Part shown: positions 18,870 to 29,120 of the stretch, in pieces
Numbering within the stretch: position 1 is the stretch's first letter
How the letters are laid out: each line of letters opens with the position of its first letter
DNA from: Psychrobacter sp.
GTDB taxonomy: Bacteria > Pseudomonadota > Gammaproteobacteria > Pseudomonadales > Moraxellaceae
Assembly (NCBI GenBank): GCA_029267175.1
Contig: JARIDJ010000026.1
Span: 1-45,810, forward strand
Reading direction: 5' to 3'
DNA: 45,810 bases
The notes under the pieces: model-generated
Database searches by the model: none
The model's input: only the letters and a program-made list of their open reading frames with translations
What the model was told of the DNA's origin: nothing
Position numbers and translations under genes: made by a program

Positions 18870-19390
18870 CGTTTACTAGTATTGGATGCAAAGTAGAAAG
18901 ATAATCACAAACTAGCCATAAAAATATGCTGACAAAAATGCTATTATAGGCACTTTATTAATTAGCAGTCGTTTAATCGGTCTATTTGGCCTAGTTAGCG
19001 CTGTTATTAATACTAATGGCTAAGTTGCAAGCGTTAAAGTAGCATAGCTAGTAATAGTGAATATTCATTACCTAAATACCTAGTATTGAACAAACAAACT
19101 ATGGTGAGTAATTTTGCCATGTTACCCTAGATAGCAATGCATGTTGAGAGCAAAAAGTAACACTCGTTGACATCATTTATTAACTTATTAGTATTTTTAC
19201 TGTTATCAAATTTAGTTTTATGACAAGGATGTGGTTATGGCTAAAGTCAGTATATATAAATTGTTGTTATCAAACGACTAAGATAATAATACTGAGTGTT
19301 CACAAATAGTTGATAAACATTTAACTGCCTAAATAATTATAAGTATCACTAGCAAATTCCATTCATTTATCTATGAAATAGACGATTATT
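18870..19390. other. Gene-free spacer before sucA (about 520 bases)
   Basis: AT-rich DNA with no convincing coding frame. Because the sdh terminator lies just upstream, the sucA promoter must be here, but I see no strong -35/-10 pair worth naming. A 14-codon ATG frame starting at 19236 (MAKVSIYKLLLSND) is too short to call. Confidence 0.5.
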
Positions 19391-22267
19391 ATGAATAGTA
19401 CAACCAAAAGAACAGCCGATGTAGGATATACAGAACTTGCCGCTGACAATGCTAATTATATTGAAGCCCTTTATGAGCAATACTTGACTGATCCTGATAG
19501 TGTTGATCAAGATTGGAAGCAATATTTTGAGCAATATCAATCGCCAAACGATGCCAAGCACAATGCTATTCAAGATCAATTCTTGTTATTAGCGCGCAAT
19601 CAAACAGCTAATAAAGGTAGCGCGCTCGCTGCCAATGATAATTTAGCTAATTGTGCTGACCCTAAGCAAATGGGTGTACAGCAGCTGATATCTGCCTATC
19701 GACGTCGCGGTCATCGCCGAGCACAGCTTGATCCCTTGAACTTACATCCGCGTGATGAAGTCGAAGATTTGACGCTGGCTTATCACAATTTATCAGAAGC
19801 AGATTTGGATACCGTATTTCCAACTAATGATCTAAAAATCGGCAAGTCTGAAGCGTCGCTACGTGAGATTATTGAGATCATGGAGCGCGTTTATTGCCGT
19901 TATATTGGTCTTGAATATATGCACGTGACCACTAGCGTTGAAAAGCGCTGGATGGAACAGTATATGGAGAGCAATCTTGGTCATATCGAGTTTGATAGAG
20001 AAAAGCGTCTATCTATCCTTGAGCGCTTAACCGCGGCTGAAGGTCTAGAGAAATATTTAGCCCGTAAATATACTGGTGTTAAACGTTTTGGTCTAGAAGG
20101 TGGCGAGAGCTTTATTCCGGCGGTTAATGAGATCATCCAACGTGCGGGCGGCTATGGCACCAAAGAGATGGTGATCGGCATGGCGCATCGTGGACGCCTA
20201 AATCTATTAGTCAATATTTTGGGTAAAAACCCAGCTGATTTATTTGATGAGTTCGATGGTAAAGTGCAGCCAGAAAAAGGCTCAGGTGATGTCAAATATC
20301 ATAATGGTTATTCTTCAAACGTTATGACTCCAGGCGGAGAGGCGCATTTAGCTTTGGCCTTTAACCCCTCGCATTTAGAGATCGTCGGTCCAGTATTACA
20401 AGGCTCAGTACGTGCCCGTCAAGTACGCCGTAATGACCAGCCAAAAGATAATGGCAAGGATGGTAATTCAGTATTACCAATCGTTGTGCATGGTGATGCC
20501 GCTTTTGCCGCGCAAGGCGTAGTACAAGAGACTTTTCAGATGTCACAAACTCGTGCTTATAGTACAGGTGGCACGGTACATATCGTCATTAATAACCAAG
20601 TGGGCTTTACCACCAGTCGCCAAGAAGATGCGCGTTCGACTGAATACTGTACCGATATTGCAAAAATGGTACATGCACCGATTATTCACGTAAACGGTGA
20701 TGATCCTGAGTCGGTCGTCTTTGCAGCCCAGCTGGCACTAGATTATCGTCACGAATTCGATAAAGATATCGTTATCGATCTATTCTGCTATCGCCGTAAT
20801 GGTCATAACGAAGCGGACGAGCCATCAGCCACTCAGCCATTGATGTACTCGGTGATCAAAAAACTGCCAACCACTCGCACTATTTATACCAATAAGCTTA
20901 TCGAAGCTGGGGTTATCAGTAAAGAAGAAGCGGCTAAGTATGAAGACGAATACCGTGAGTCGTTGGACCGCGGTGAGTATGTTGCCAACTCTTTAGTGAG
21001 TGAGCCTGACGAAGCTTTATTTGTCGATTGGACGCCTTATCTAGGTCATGAGCTTCAAGATGATTGGGATACTGGTGTTGATATCGACATTCTAAAAGGT
21101 TATGGCAAGCGCATGGCTGAGATGCCTGAAGGCTATAAGCTGCAGCGTCAAGTACAAAAAATGGTTGAACAGCGTTTAGAGATGCAAACCGGTAAAGAGC
21201 CTTTGAACTGGGGCGCCGCTGAAACTTTAGCTTATGCAAGCTTAGTGGATCATGACAAAACGCTTGTACGTATTACTGGTGAAGATGTCGGCCGTGGTAC
21301 TTTCTCGCATCGTCATAGTGAGATTTATAATATGACTGATGGCAGCATGTATGTGCCACTCGCTCATATCAGTGAAGATCAAGCTCGCTTTATGACCTTC
21401 AACTCACTGTTATCAGAAGAAGCAGTGCTAGCTTTTGAATATGGTTATGCTACTACTGTTCCAAATGCCTTAGTCGTTTGGGAAGCGCAGTTTGGTGATT
21501 TCGTTAACGGCGCACAGATGGTTATTGACCAGTTTATCGCAAGTGGCGAGACCAAATGGCAGCGCGTCTGTGGTCTGACTATGTTGTTACCGCATGGCTA
21601 TGAAGGTCAAGGTCCTGAGCATTCTTCAGCCCGTCTTGAGCGCTTCTTGCAGCTATGTGCTGAAGACAATATGCAAGTGATTACGCCAACGACTCCAGCT
21701 CAGATATTCCATGCGCTGCGTCGTCAAGCGGTACGTCCTATTCGTAAGCCATTGATTGTAATGTCACCGAAGAGCTTATTACGCCATAAGCTTGCCACAT
21801 CAGATCTAGAAGAGTTATCTACCGGTCATAAGTTTGAGACGGTATTGCCAGAGATTGATGAGCAAAACGCTGATAACATCACCCGTTTAGTGCTTTGTGG
21901 TGGTAAAGTCTATTATGACTTACTCGAGCAGCGCCGTGCCCTTGGTTTAGATCATGTGGCTATCGTGCGTATCGAGCAGCTCTATCCTCTACCTGAGGAG
22001 CGCTTGATTGCTGAGCTGGAGAAATACAGTAATCTAAAAGAGATCGTTTGGACGCAAGAGGAGCCATTGAATCAAGGCGCTTGGTACTACTTAGCACCGC
22101 ATATGTTCCGCATCGTCGTACCGCATCCCACTAAAGCCAAAGTCATGGAGCCGGTCGCGCGTCCAGCAAGTGCTGCGCCCGCTACTGGGTCACCCAAGCT
22201 ACATGCTCAGCAGCAGCAAGCATTAGTCGCAGGTGGTCTTGGTGTTGAGGTTTCACAGCTTAAATAA
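19391..22267 (+). CDS. sucA: 2-oxoglutarate dehydrogenase E1 component
   Basis: Thiamine-diphosphate enzyme that decarboxylates 2-oxoglutarate and passes the succinyl group to the lipoyl arm of SucB. It has 958 residues, typical of the homodimeric E1o family. Features include the N-terminal E2-contact segment (YIEALYEQYLTDPDSVDQDW), the GMAHRGRLNLLVN motif, the ThDP-site HGDAAFAAQGVVQE with INNQVGFTTS, FCYRRNGHNEADEPSATQP, and the transketolase-like C-terminal part with GEDVGRGTFSHRH and the LPHGYEGQGPEHSSARLE loop. It is followed 151 bases later by sucB. Confidence 0.98.
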   Translation: MNSTTKRTADVGYTELAADNANYIEALYEQYLTDPDSVDQDWKQYFEQYQSPNDAKHNAIQDQFLLLARNQTANKGSALAANDNLANCADPKQMGVQQLISAYRRRGHRRAQLDPLNLHPRDEVEDLTLAYHNLSEADLDTVFPTNDLKIGKSEASLREIIEIMERVYCRYIGLEYMHVTTSVEKRWMEQYMESNLGHIEFDREKRLSILERLTAAEGLEKYLARKYTGVKRFGLEGGESFIPAVNEIIQRAGGYGTKEMVIGMAHRGRLNLLVNILGKNPADLFDEFDGKVQPEKGSGDVKYHNGYSSNVMTPGGEAHLALAFNPSHLEIVGPVLQGSVRARQVRRNDQPKDNGKDGNSVLPIVVHGDAAFAAQGVVQETFQMSQTRAYSTGGTVHIVINNQVGFTTSRQEDARSTEYCTDIAKMVHAPIIHVNGDDPESVVFAAQLALDYRHEFDKDIVIDLFCYRRNGHNEADEPSATQPLMYSVIKKLPTTRTIYTNKLIEAGVISKEEAAKYEDEYRESLDRGEYVANSLVSEPDEALFVDWTPYLGHELQDDWDTGVDIDILKGYGKRMAEMPEGYKLQRQVQKMVEQRLEMQTGKEPLNWGAAETLAYASLVDHDKTLVRITGEDVGRGTFSHRHSEIYNMTDGSMYVPLAHISEDQARFMTFNSLLSEEAVLAFEYGYATTVPNALVVWEAQFGDFVNGAQMVIDQFIASGETKWQRVCGLTMLLPHGYEGQGPEHSSARLERFLQLCAEDNMQVITPTTPAQIFHALRRQAVRPIRKPLIVMSPKSLLRHKLATSDLEELSTGHKFETVLPEIDEQNADNITRLVLCGGKVYYDLLEQRRALGLDHVAIVRIEQLYPLPEERLIAELEKYSNLKEIVWTQEEPLNQGAWYYLAPHMFRIVVPHPTKAKVMEPVARPASAAPATGSPKLHAQQQQALVAGGLGVEVSQLK

Positions 22268-22418
22268 CTCGATGTTATAAGCGATTAATCTAAAAAGTAT
22301 GAGCTTTAATTAATTAAATAATCAGGTGATAACCGTTAGTTTGTTATTTATTAAACACTCTAGCGGTTTATCGCAATTCAATAATAAATAGCAGTATCCA
22401 AATCTAAGGAGTATATCG

Positions 22419-23672
22419 ATGGCTGAGATTAAAGCCCCCGTGTTTCCAGAATCGGTTGCCGATGGCACGATTGTTGAATGGCACGTTACCGAAGGTCAGC
22501 AAGTTAACCGTGATGATATTTTGGCAGAGATCGAAACCGACAAAGTGGTATTAGAAGTCGTCGCGCCTGATGATGGCGTTGTGACCAAGATTATCAAACA
22601 AGTTGATGATACGGTTGAATCAGATGACCTGATTGCTGAATTTGAAGCTGGTGCTAGCGGTACCGATAGCGCTGAGAGTGCTAATGATGCTCCTGCAGTA
22701 GATCCCAATCAGCCAGCAGCGCCGGTACAGAAAAAGCAAGCAGCTGATGGCGGCGAGCCGGTACAAGTGACCGATAAAAAAGAAGCGGATCATAAAGATC
22801 AAAGCCCAGCGGTACGTAAAGCGGCAAGAGAGTCTGGCGTTGATCCTAAAAACGTTGAAGGCAGTGGCCGTGATGGCCGCGTGACCAAAGCAGATATGGC
22901 AAGCCCTAAACTCAAAGCCGATAGCAGTATCAAAACTGATAAAGGCACGCCGGTAGCCGAAGCGGTAGGCGAGCGTAGCGAAAAACGCGTACCTATGACT
23001 CGTTTGCGTAAGCGTGTCGCTGAGCGTCTATTGTCAGCTACCCAAGAAACAGCCATGCTCACAACGTTCAACGAAGTGAACATGAAGCCGCTGATGGATA
23101 TGCGCGCTAAGTACAAAGATCAGTTTGAAAAGCGTCATGGCACGCGTCTTGGCTTTATGTCGCTATTTGTCAAAGCAGCTACCGAAGCTCTTAAACGCTT
23201 CCCAGCGGTTAACGCCTCACTTGACGGCGATGATATCGTTTATCATGGTTTTTATGATATCGGTGTAGCGGTATCGTCCGATCGCGGCTTAGTAGTCCCG
23301 GTACTACGTGATACCGATAAGATGAGTATGGCGGATGTCGAAGCAAAAATTCGTGAATACGGCAGCAAAGCGCAAGAAGGCAAGCTTGGTTTAGATGAGA
23401 TGACTGGTGGTACTTTCACTATCTCTAACGGCGGCGTTTTTGGCTCACTCATGTCAACGCCTATCTTAAATCCGCCACAAACCGCTATCTTAGGTATGCA
23501 CGCTATCAATGATCGCCCTATGGCTGTCAATGGTGAAGTCAAGATTCTACCAATGATGTATCTAGCGCTATCATATGATCACCGTATGATTGATGGTAAA
23601 GAAGCAGTACAGTTCTTAGTTACTCTTAAGGATCTTGTTGAAGATCCAACGATGTTACTACTAGATCTGTAA
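22419..23672 (+). CDS. sucB: Dihydrolipoyl succinyltransferase (E2 of 2-oxoglutarate dehydrogenase)
   Basis: Core of the 2-oxoglutarate dehydrogenase complex, transferring succinyl from lipoyl-lysine to CoA. One N-terminal lipoyl domain has its modified lysine at Lys42 in [10 protein letters not shown]. An Ala/Asp-rich linker (about residues 78-125) leads to the peripheral subunit-binding domain ([20 protein letters not shown]). The C-terminal catalytic domain starts near residue 185 and contains the HxxxDG active site, His388 and Asp392, in [12 protein letters not shown]. The length of 417 residues is typical. An AAGGAG ribosome-binding site precedes the start. Confidence 0.98.
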   Translation: MAEIKAPVFPESVADGTIVEWHVTEGQQVNRDDILAEIETDKVVLEVVAPDDGVVTKIIKQVDDTVESDDLIAEFEAGASGTDSAESANDAPAVDPNQPAAPVQKKQAADGGEPVQVTDKKEADHKDQSPAVRKAARESGVDPKNVEGSGRDGRVTKADMASPKLKADSSIKTDKGTPVAEAVGERSEKRVPMTRLRKRVAERLLSATQETAMLTTFNEVNMKPLMDMRAKYKDQFEKRHGTRLGFMSLFVKAATEALKRFPAVNASLDGDDIVYHGFYDIGVAVSSDRGLVVPVLRDTDKMSMADVEAKIREYGSKAQEGKLGLDEMTGGTFTISNGGVFGSLMSTPILNPPQTAILGMHAINDRPMAVNGEVKILPMMYLALSYDHRMIDGKEAVQFLVTLKDLVEDPTMLLLDL

Positions 23673-23678
23673 GCTTTT

Positions 23679-23713
23679 AAGCTTGTATCGGCAACCGCTG
23701 GTACAAGCTTTTT
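23679..23713 (+). terminator. Terminator-like hairpin after sucB
   Basis: AAGCTTGTA (23679-23687) pairs with TACAAGCTT (23702-23710), enclosing a smaller CGG-caa-CCG hairpin, and is followed by TTT. It could attenuate read-through from sucAB into lpd. Confidence 0.8.
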
Positions 23714-24036
23714 ACTTCTATGCTTAAGCGCGGTTAAATAGTCTGTGATTTTTATTACCATGTCTAAGTATCAGTATTACAACATATTCTCTTAATCATA
23801 AACTCTCATGATAAAAGCCTCTCGCTAGTTTAATTTTTTATAATCAACCTATCAAAATAGTGTATTGACTGTCTCTTTGGTAGCTAGTTAACTCGCTAGG
23901 TGAATCATGAAATCAGTTATGATTTATTTGAGCCTTGATCTAAATCTTAAGCTTACAAGCTAAGAATAGAGTCAAATATAAAACTTAAGCATAAAACCTA
24001 AACCAAAATTATCTCCATTTATAATAGGGAACTACT
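23714..24036. other. Gene-free spacer before lpd
   Basis: About 320 bases without a coding frame between the sucB terminator and lpd. A possible promoter is TTGACT (23865-23870) with TTAACT (23888-23893) and a 17-base spacer; the -10 match is weak. The presence of both a terminator and a spacer suggests lpd can be expressed separately, which would fit its use by several dehydrogenase complexes. Confidence 0.4.
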
Positions 24037-25488
24037 ATGAAAGACAATTATGATCTAGTCGTTATCGGCGGCGGACCTGGTGGCTACGAAGCGGCTATCC
24101 GCGCTGGACAATTGGGTATGAGCGTGGCTTGTATCGAAAAACGCGTTTATAAAGGCGAGCCGGCTCTTGGCGGTACTTGCTTGAACGTTGGCTGTATCCC
24201 ATCAAAAGCTTTACTTGATACTTCACATCGCTATGAGGCGACTAAGCATGATCTTGATGAGCATGGTATCAGCACCGGTGATGTCGAGATCAATGTCGAA
24301 AAAATGATTGAACGTAAAGAAGGCATCGTTAAGCAATTAACCGGCGGTGTTGCGGCGCTACTCAAAGGTAACGGCGTTGACTGGTTACAAGGCTGGGGCA
24401 CGCTAGTTGATGGTAAAGGTAGTGACAAAAAAGTCAAATTTGTGGCGCTAGCAGACGAAGCGGAAACGACTATCACGGCTAAGAATGTTATCTTAGCGTC
24501 AGGTTCAGTACCTATCGATATTCCAGTCGCTAAAGTGGATCATGAGCATATCGTTGATTCTACTGGCGCGCTTGATTTTACCCAAACGCCTGAGCGTCTA
24601 GGGGTTATCGGTGCAGGCGTTATTGGTTTAGAGCTTGGTTCAGTATGGCGTCGTCTAGGGGCAGAAGTGGTCGTTTATGAAGCCCTTCCTGAGTTTTTAG
24701 CAGCGGCGGATAAAGATATTGCCAAAGAAGCGCGTAAGATGTTCAAAAAACAGGGCCTTGATATCCGCGTCGATACTAAAGTGACCAATGCTGAGGTCAA
24801 AGACGGTCAAGTCGTCGTCACTAGCGAAAACAAGGGTGAGGCCTCAGATGAAAGCTTCGATAAACTGATTGTTTGTGTCGGTCGCCGTGCTTATGCCGAA
24901 AAACTGCTGGGTGATGATAGCGGTGTTCAGTTAACCGAACGCGGTCTTATCGACGTTGATGATCAGTGCAAAACCAATCTTGATGGCGTTTATGCTATCG
25001 GTGATTTGGTTCGTGGCCCAATGCTTGCGCATAAAGCTATGGAAGAGGGCATGATGGCGGTTGAGCGCATTCATGGCGAAAAAGCTCAGGTCAATTATGA
25101 CACTATTATCAATGTTATTTATACTCATCCAGAAATCGCTTGGGTCGGTCTGACTGAGCAAGAAGCGACGGATGCAGGCTATGAAGTCAAAACTGGCTCA
25201 TTTAACTTAGCCGCTAACGGTCGTGCTTTGGCGCAGAGTGAAGCGCAAGGTTCAATCAAAGTGGTTGCCGATGCTAAGACCGATCGCCTATTAGGTATGC
25301 ATGCTATCTCTGCTGGCGCAGGCGATATCGTTCACCAAGGCATGATCGCCATGGAGTTTGTCTCTAGTATCGAAGATTTACAGTTGATGACTTTCGCGCA
25401 TCCAACTATCTCAGAAGCAGTACATGAAGCGGCGTTATCAGCTGATGGCCGTGCTATTCATGCCATTCAACGCAAAAAGCGCAAATAG
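24037..25488 (+). CDS. lpd: Dihydrolipoamide dehydrogenase (E3)
   Basis: Flavoprotein that reoxidises dihydrolipoyl arms with NAD+ and serves the 2-oxoglutarate dehydrogenase and related complexes. The FAD-binding [17 protein letters not shown] motif is at the start, and the redox cysteine pair is Cys48 and Cys53 in [13 protein letters not shown]. The NAD-binding [20 protein letters not shown] lies mid-protein, and the C-terminal catalytic [11 protein letters not shown] motif is intact. The length is 483 residues. Its position between sucAB and sucCD is the same as in Pseudomonas. The 257-base gap to sucC contains no clear terminator. Confidence 0.98.
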   Translation: MKDNYDLVVIGGGPGGYEAAIRAGQLGMSVACIEKRVYKGEPALGGTCLNVGCIPSKALLDTSHRYEATKHDLDEHGISTGDVEINVEKMIERKEGIVKQLTGGVAALLKGNGVDWLQGWGTLVDGKGSDKKVKFVALADEAETTITAKNVILASGSVPIDIPVAKVDHEHIVDSTGALDFTQTPERLGVIGAGVIGLELGSVWRRLGAEVVVYEALPEFLAAADKDIAKEARKMFKKQGLDIRVDTKVTNAEVKDGQVVVTSENKGEASDESFDKLIVCVGRRAYAEKLLGDDSGVQLTERGLIDVDDQCKTNLDGVYAIGDLVRGPMLAHKAMEEGMMAVERIHGEKAQVNYDTIINVIYTHPEIAWVGLTEQEATDAGYEVKTGSFNLAANGRALAQSEAQGSIKVVADAKTDRLLGMHAISAGAGDIVHQGMIAMEFVSSIEDLQLMTFAHPTISEAVHEAALSADGRAIHAIQRKKRK

Positions 25489-25745
25489 TAGCAATAGCTT
25501 TAGCTCTAGTCAGTCATAACTTACCGCAAGAACTTGGCAACTCAGAGCTAAATAGCAGCTACTATCATTCAATAAATGGTAACTTCAAATTATAGCAGTG
25601 TTTATTATAATAAATGCTGCTACTAAGTCTATTACCACGCTACAGACAGTTAATAGTGTGCCTATCTTACTATTTATTAATAACCACTTATTAACCATTA
25701 CTGGTTAACCATTATTATTAATGACAAAAATAAAGGATACAATCA

Positions 25746-26924
25746 ATGAATTTACATGAGTATCAAGCCAAAGAGCTGTTAAAAAGTTATGGATTACCTA
25801 TCCAAGAAGGTATCGTGGCGCATAGCGGTGCTGAAGCGGCCGCCGCTTTTGATAAAACCCCAACCGATATCGCCGTTATCAAAGCGCAGGTTCATGCTGG
25901 TGGCCGCGGTAAAGCGGGCGGTGTAAAGCTTGTTAAGACTCGCGAAGAAGCTAAGCAAGTCGCTGATGAGCTTATCGGTACTAACCTAGTCACCTTTCAG
26001 ACAGATGCTGATGGTCAGCCGGTAAACTTCGTCTTAGTGGCAGAAGATATGTATCCGGTACAAACTGAGCTATATCTAGGCGCCGTCGTTGATCGCTCTA
26101 CGCGCCGCGTAACTTTTATGGCCTCAACCGAAGGCGGCGTTGATATTGAAGAGGTCGCTAACGAGACACCAGAGAAAATCTTCAAAGTCAGCGTTGATCC
26201 GCTAGTAGGACTTATGCCTTACCAAGCGCGTGATGTAGCATTTAAGTTAGGCTTGGAAGGCAAACAAATCAATCAATTTGTAAAAATCATGTCAGGTGCC
26301 TATAAAGCATTTGTAGAGAATGATTTTGCGCTGTTAGAGGTAAACCCACTAGCAGTACGCGAAAACGGCGAGATCGTCTGTGTCGATGGCAAAATAGGTA
26401 TCGATTCAAACGCTTTATTTCGTTTGCCAAAAATTGCCGCGCTACAGGACAAAACCCAAGAAAACGAGCGTGAGCTAAAAGCGGCTGAATTTGATCTAAA
26501 CTATGTCGCTCTAGAAGGTAACATCGGCTGTATGGTTAACGGTGCCGGCCTGGCTATGGCAACGATGGACATCATCAAACTCTATGGCGGCAAGCCAGCT
26601 AACTTCCTAGACGTTGGCGGCGGCGCAACCAAAGATCGCGTAGTAGAAGCGTTCAAAATTATCCTAGAAGACAGCAGTGTTGAGGGTGTATTGATCAACA
26701 TCTTCGGCGGTATCGTACGCTGTGACATGATCGCTGAAGCTATCATCGCTGCGGTAAAAGAAGTTGATGTTAAAGTACCAGTTGTCGTACGCCTAGAGGG
26801 TAATAACGCTGAGCTGGGTCTAAAACTATTAGCAGAGTCTGGTCTAACATTGACACCTGCTCAAGGCCTTGCTGATGCTGCGCAGAAGATCGTCTCTGCC
26901 GTTACCACTGGTATAGTTAACTAA
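25746..26924 (+). CDS. sucC: Succinyl-CoA synthetase beta subunit
   Basis: ADP-forming ligase subunit that, with SucD, makes succinate and a nucleoside triphosphate from succinyl-CoA. It begins with [18 protein letters not shown] and has an N-terminal ATP-grasp domain with the [17 protein letters not shown] loop and the [13 protein letters not shown] metal-site segment, followed by a CoA-ligase domain with [13 protein letters not shown] and [14 protein letters not shown]. The length of 392 residues is typical. It precedes sucD by 26 bases with an AGGAAAA ribosome-binding site for the latter, so the two are co-translated. Confidence 0.98.
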   Translation: MNLHEYQAKELLKSYGLPIQEGIVAHSGAEAAAAFDKTPTDIAVIKAQVHAGGRGKAGGVKLVKTREEAKQVADELIGTNLVTFQTDADGQPVNFVLVAEDMYPVQTELYLGAVVDRSTRRVTFMASTEGGVDIEEVANETPEKIFKVSVDPLVGLMPYQARDVAFKLGLEGKQINQFVKIMSGAYKAFVENDFALLEVNPLAVRENGEIVCVDGKIGIDSNALFRLPKIAALQDKTQENERELKAAEFDLNYVALEGNIGCMVNGAGLAMATMDIIKLYGGKPANFLDVGGGATKDRVVEAFKIILEDSSVEGVLINIFGGIVRCDMIAEAIIAAVKEVDVKVPVVVRLEGNNAELGLKLLAESGLTLTPAQGLADAAQKIVSAVTTGIVN

Positions 26925-26950
26925 TAAATACTGATAAGTAGGAAAAAATA

Positions 26951-27829
26951 ATGAGTGTATTAATTGATAAAGACACTAAAGTATTAGTGCAAGGGTTCAC
27001 TGGTAAAAACGGTACCTTCCATTCTGAACAAGCTATCGCTTATGGTACCAAAATTGTCGGCGGTGTAACGCCAGGTAAAGGCGGTCAAACGCATTTAGGC
27101 TTGCCAGTATTTGATACGATGAGCGAGGCGATGGCGCAAACTCATGCTGATGCTTCTGTGATTTATGTGCCAGCTCCATTTGTTTTAGACTCCATTGTTG
27201 AAGCGGTAGATGCAGGCGTCAAGCTCATCATCGTTATCACCGAAGGCGTACCAACTATCGATATGCTAAAAGCCAAACGCTATATCGAAGAGGCGGATGG
27301 GGTACGTATGGTTGGCCCTAACTGTCCAGGTGTTATCACTCCAGGCGAGTGCAAAATCGGTATCATGCCAGGTCATATCCATATGCCAGGTAAAGTAGGT
27401 ATCATCTCACGCTCTGGTACGCTAACTTATGAAGCGGTCGCCCAAACCACCAAGCTTGGCTTTGGTCAATCAACTTGTATCGGTATCGGTGGCGATCCTA
27501 TCCCTGGTATGAATCAGATCGATGCGCTTAAACTATTCCAAGACGATCCACAAACCGAAGCTATTGTCTTGATCGGCGAGATCGGTGGTACCGCTGAAGA
27601 AGAAGCAGCTGCTTATATCAAAGATCATGTCACCAAGCCAGTGGTTGGCTATATCGCTGGCGTGACTGCTCCTGCTGGTAAGCGCATGGGTCATGCTGGT
27701 GCTATTATCTCTGGTGGTCAAGGTACTGCTGAAGAGAAATTCAAAGCGTTTGAAGATGCAGGAATCGCTTATACCCGTGATCCTTCTAAGATTGGTGAAA
27801 AGTTAAAAGAAATCACGGGTTGGGAATAA
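26951..27829 (+). CDS. sucD: Succinyl-CoA synthetase alpha subunit
   Basis: Partner of SucC; it binds CoA and carries the phosphohistidine intermediate. The CoA-binding Rossmann segment ([18 protein letters not shown]) opens the protein. Conserved [20 protein letters not shown] and [11 protein letters not shown] segments follow, and the phospho-acceptor is His248 in [17 protein letters not shown]. The length is 292 residues. It is the last gene of the TCA block, followed by a clear intrinsic terminator. Confidence 0.98.
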   Translation: MSVLIDKDTKVLVQGFTGKNGTFHSEQAIAYGTKIVGGVTPGKGGQTHLGLPVFDTMSEAMAQTHADASVIYVPAPFVLDSIVEAVDAGVKLIIVITEGVPTIDMLKAKRYIEEADGVRMVGPNCPGVITPGECKIGIMPGHIHMPGKVGIISRSGTLTYEAVAQTTKLGFGQSTCIGIGGDPIPGMNQIDALKLFQDDPQTEAIVLIGEIGGTAEEEAAAYIKDHVTKPVVGYIAGVTAPAGKRMGHAGAIISGGQGTAEEKFKAFEDAGIAYTRDPSKIGEKLKEITGWE

Positions 27830-27891
27830 TTTATAGCTAAAAACAACATAAGTTTAGCTTATAGCTACTAAAGTCATATTGATAAAACACT

Positions 27892-27921
27892 AAGACACTC
27901 CTACAATGGAGTGTCTTTTTT
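27892..27921 (+). terminator. Intrinsic terminator after sucD
   Basis: AAGACACTCC (27892-27901) pairs with GGAGTGTCTT (27908-27917) across a 6-base loop and leads into a T-run. It separates the TCA block from galU, which begins only 17 bases after the T-run. Confidence 0.93.
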
Positions 27922-27937
27922 ATTGCCTAAAACTATT

Positions 27938-28813
27938 ATGAAAAAAATAACCCATGCTGTTATCCCCGTAGCCGGTTTTGGTACGCGCATGCTACCGTTA
28001 TCGAAGTCAGTTCCCAAAGAGTTACTGCCTTTAGGGAATCGTCCGGCTATTCATTATGTCGTCGAAGAAGCAATTGCCGCTGGTATCAAGCACATTGTTC
28101 TAGTAGGTCATAGCCAAAAAAGTGCAATTGAGAATTACTTTGATATTAATGCTGAGCTTGATAATCAGCTTCGTCAAAAAGGCAAAGATGAGCTTGCCGA
28201 TAGCCTAAATTGGCTACCTGAAGATGTTAGCGTGTCGATGATACGCCAAGGTAAGGCTTTAGGGTTAGGTCATGCAGTTTTAGCCGCGCGCCCTATCATC
28301 GGTGACAATGACTTTGCAGTATTGCTACCGGATGTGGTATTAGATCCTTTCAAGACTGATTTGCAGCGTGATAACTTAGCTTTTATGATTAATGCATTTG
28401 CTAAGGAGGGTCACTCACAAATATTGGTAGAACAAGTGGCTGATAGTGAGGTGCATAAATACGGTATCGCGAAGCTAAGCAATGATGACGATAGTGGATA
28501 TAAAGAAGACGCTAATGGCAACCAAAGCTTTAGAGTAGCAGGCTTCGTTGAAAAACCTAAGCTCAGTCAAGCGCCTTCACGCTTAGCAGTGGTAGGACGT
28601 TATGTTTTTAGTAACAAAATATTTGCTTATCTAGCCAATACTACCGCCTCAGTCGGTGGCGAGATTCAGTTGACTGATGCTATTGATGCACTTATTAGCG
28701 AATATGGCGTCAATGTGACTAAGATGCGCGGCGCTAGCTATGATGCAGGAGACATGCGCTCTTATATGCAGGCCTTTATTTATTTCGCTCAGCAACAGCT
28801 TACTGATGAGTAA
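27938..28813 (+). CDS. galU: UTP-glucose-1-phosphate uridylyltransferase
   Basis: Makes UDP-glucose for surface polysaccharides. The nucleotidyltransferase signature AVIPVAGFGTRMLPLSKSV, with the following PKELLPL, is at the N-terminus, and the GLGHAVLAARP, LLPDVVLD and AGFVEKP motifs follow. The ATG at 27938 gives 291 residues and the usual MKKITHAVIPVAG beginning; an upstream in-frame GTG at 27911 lies inside the sucD terminator and was rejected. An Asp/Asn-rich insert (about residues 186-203) is longer than in enteric GalU. It opens a sugar-precursor module with pgi, a ugd-like gene and pgm. Confidence 0.97.
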   Translation: MKKITHAVIPVAGFGTRMLPLSKSVPKELLPLGNRPAIHYVVEEAIAAGIKHIVLVGHSQKSAIENYFDINAELDNQLRQKGKDELADSLNWLPEDVSVSMIRQGKALGLGHAVLAARPIIGDNDFAVLLPDVVLDPFKTDLQRDNLAFMINAFAKEGHSQILVEQVADSEVHKYGIAKLSNDDDSGYKEDANGNQSFRVAGFVEKPKLSQAPSRLAVVGRYVFSNKIFAYLANTTASVGGEIQLTDAIDALISEYGVNVTKMRGASYDAGDMRSYMQAFIYFAQQQLTDE

Positions 28814-28828
28814 TCAATTATTTAATTA

Positions 28829-29093
28829 GGGTCTGTTGAACATTCGATCATGGCACTGACAGTGACTATTTTTTAGGCGATTCTAGATTAAAACTATCTA
28901 GTTTAGTCACTCTAAGCGGATCTTTTTAATGACTAATCGGCAAAAAAGAGTCCTGTCCTTATAGGCTGATGCTAAAATTGCTCTATTCGTTGTAAAAATC
29001 TAGCCAATGCAATGAGCATTACCTGCAATTTTTACTTAGACTAGAACCATTTTAGCTATCAGCAGTGCTCATTTATAAATGTTCAACAGACCC
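28829..29093. mobile_element. MITE-like element between galU and pgi
   Basis: A 265-base gene-free segment is bounded by a perfect 16-base terminal inverted repeat: GGGTCTGTTGAACATT at 28829-28844 and its complement at 29078-29093. The symmetry continues imperfectly inward (a CACTG core about 9 bases further in on both sides). There is no transposase frame, consistent with a non-autonomous element mobilised in trans. The bases just outside (A/T, giving AGGGT and ACCCT ends) do not form an obvious target duplication. I cannot name the parent insertion sequence with confidence. Confidence 0.8.
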
Positions 29094-29120
29094 TGATCCG
29101 CCACATAAAAACCCCTGTCG

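Noticed and set aside
27911-27937. GTG start extending galU by nine residues
   Set aside because: It lies inside the sucD terminator hairpin and the downstream ATG at 27938 gives the normal GalU N-terminus.
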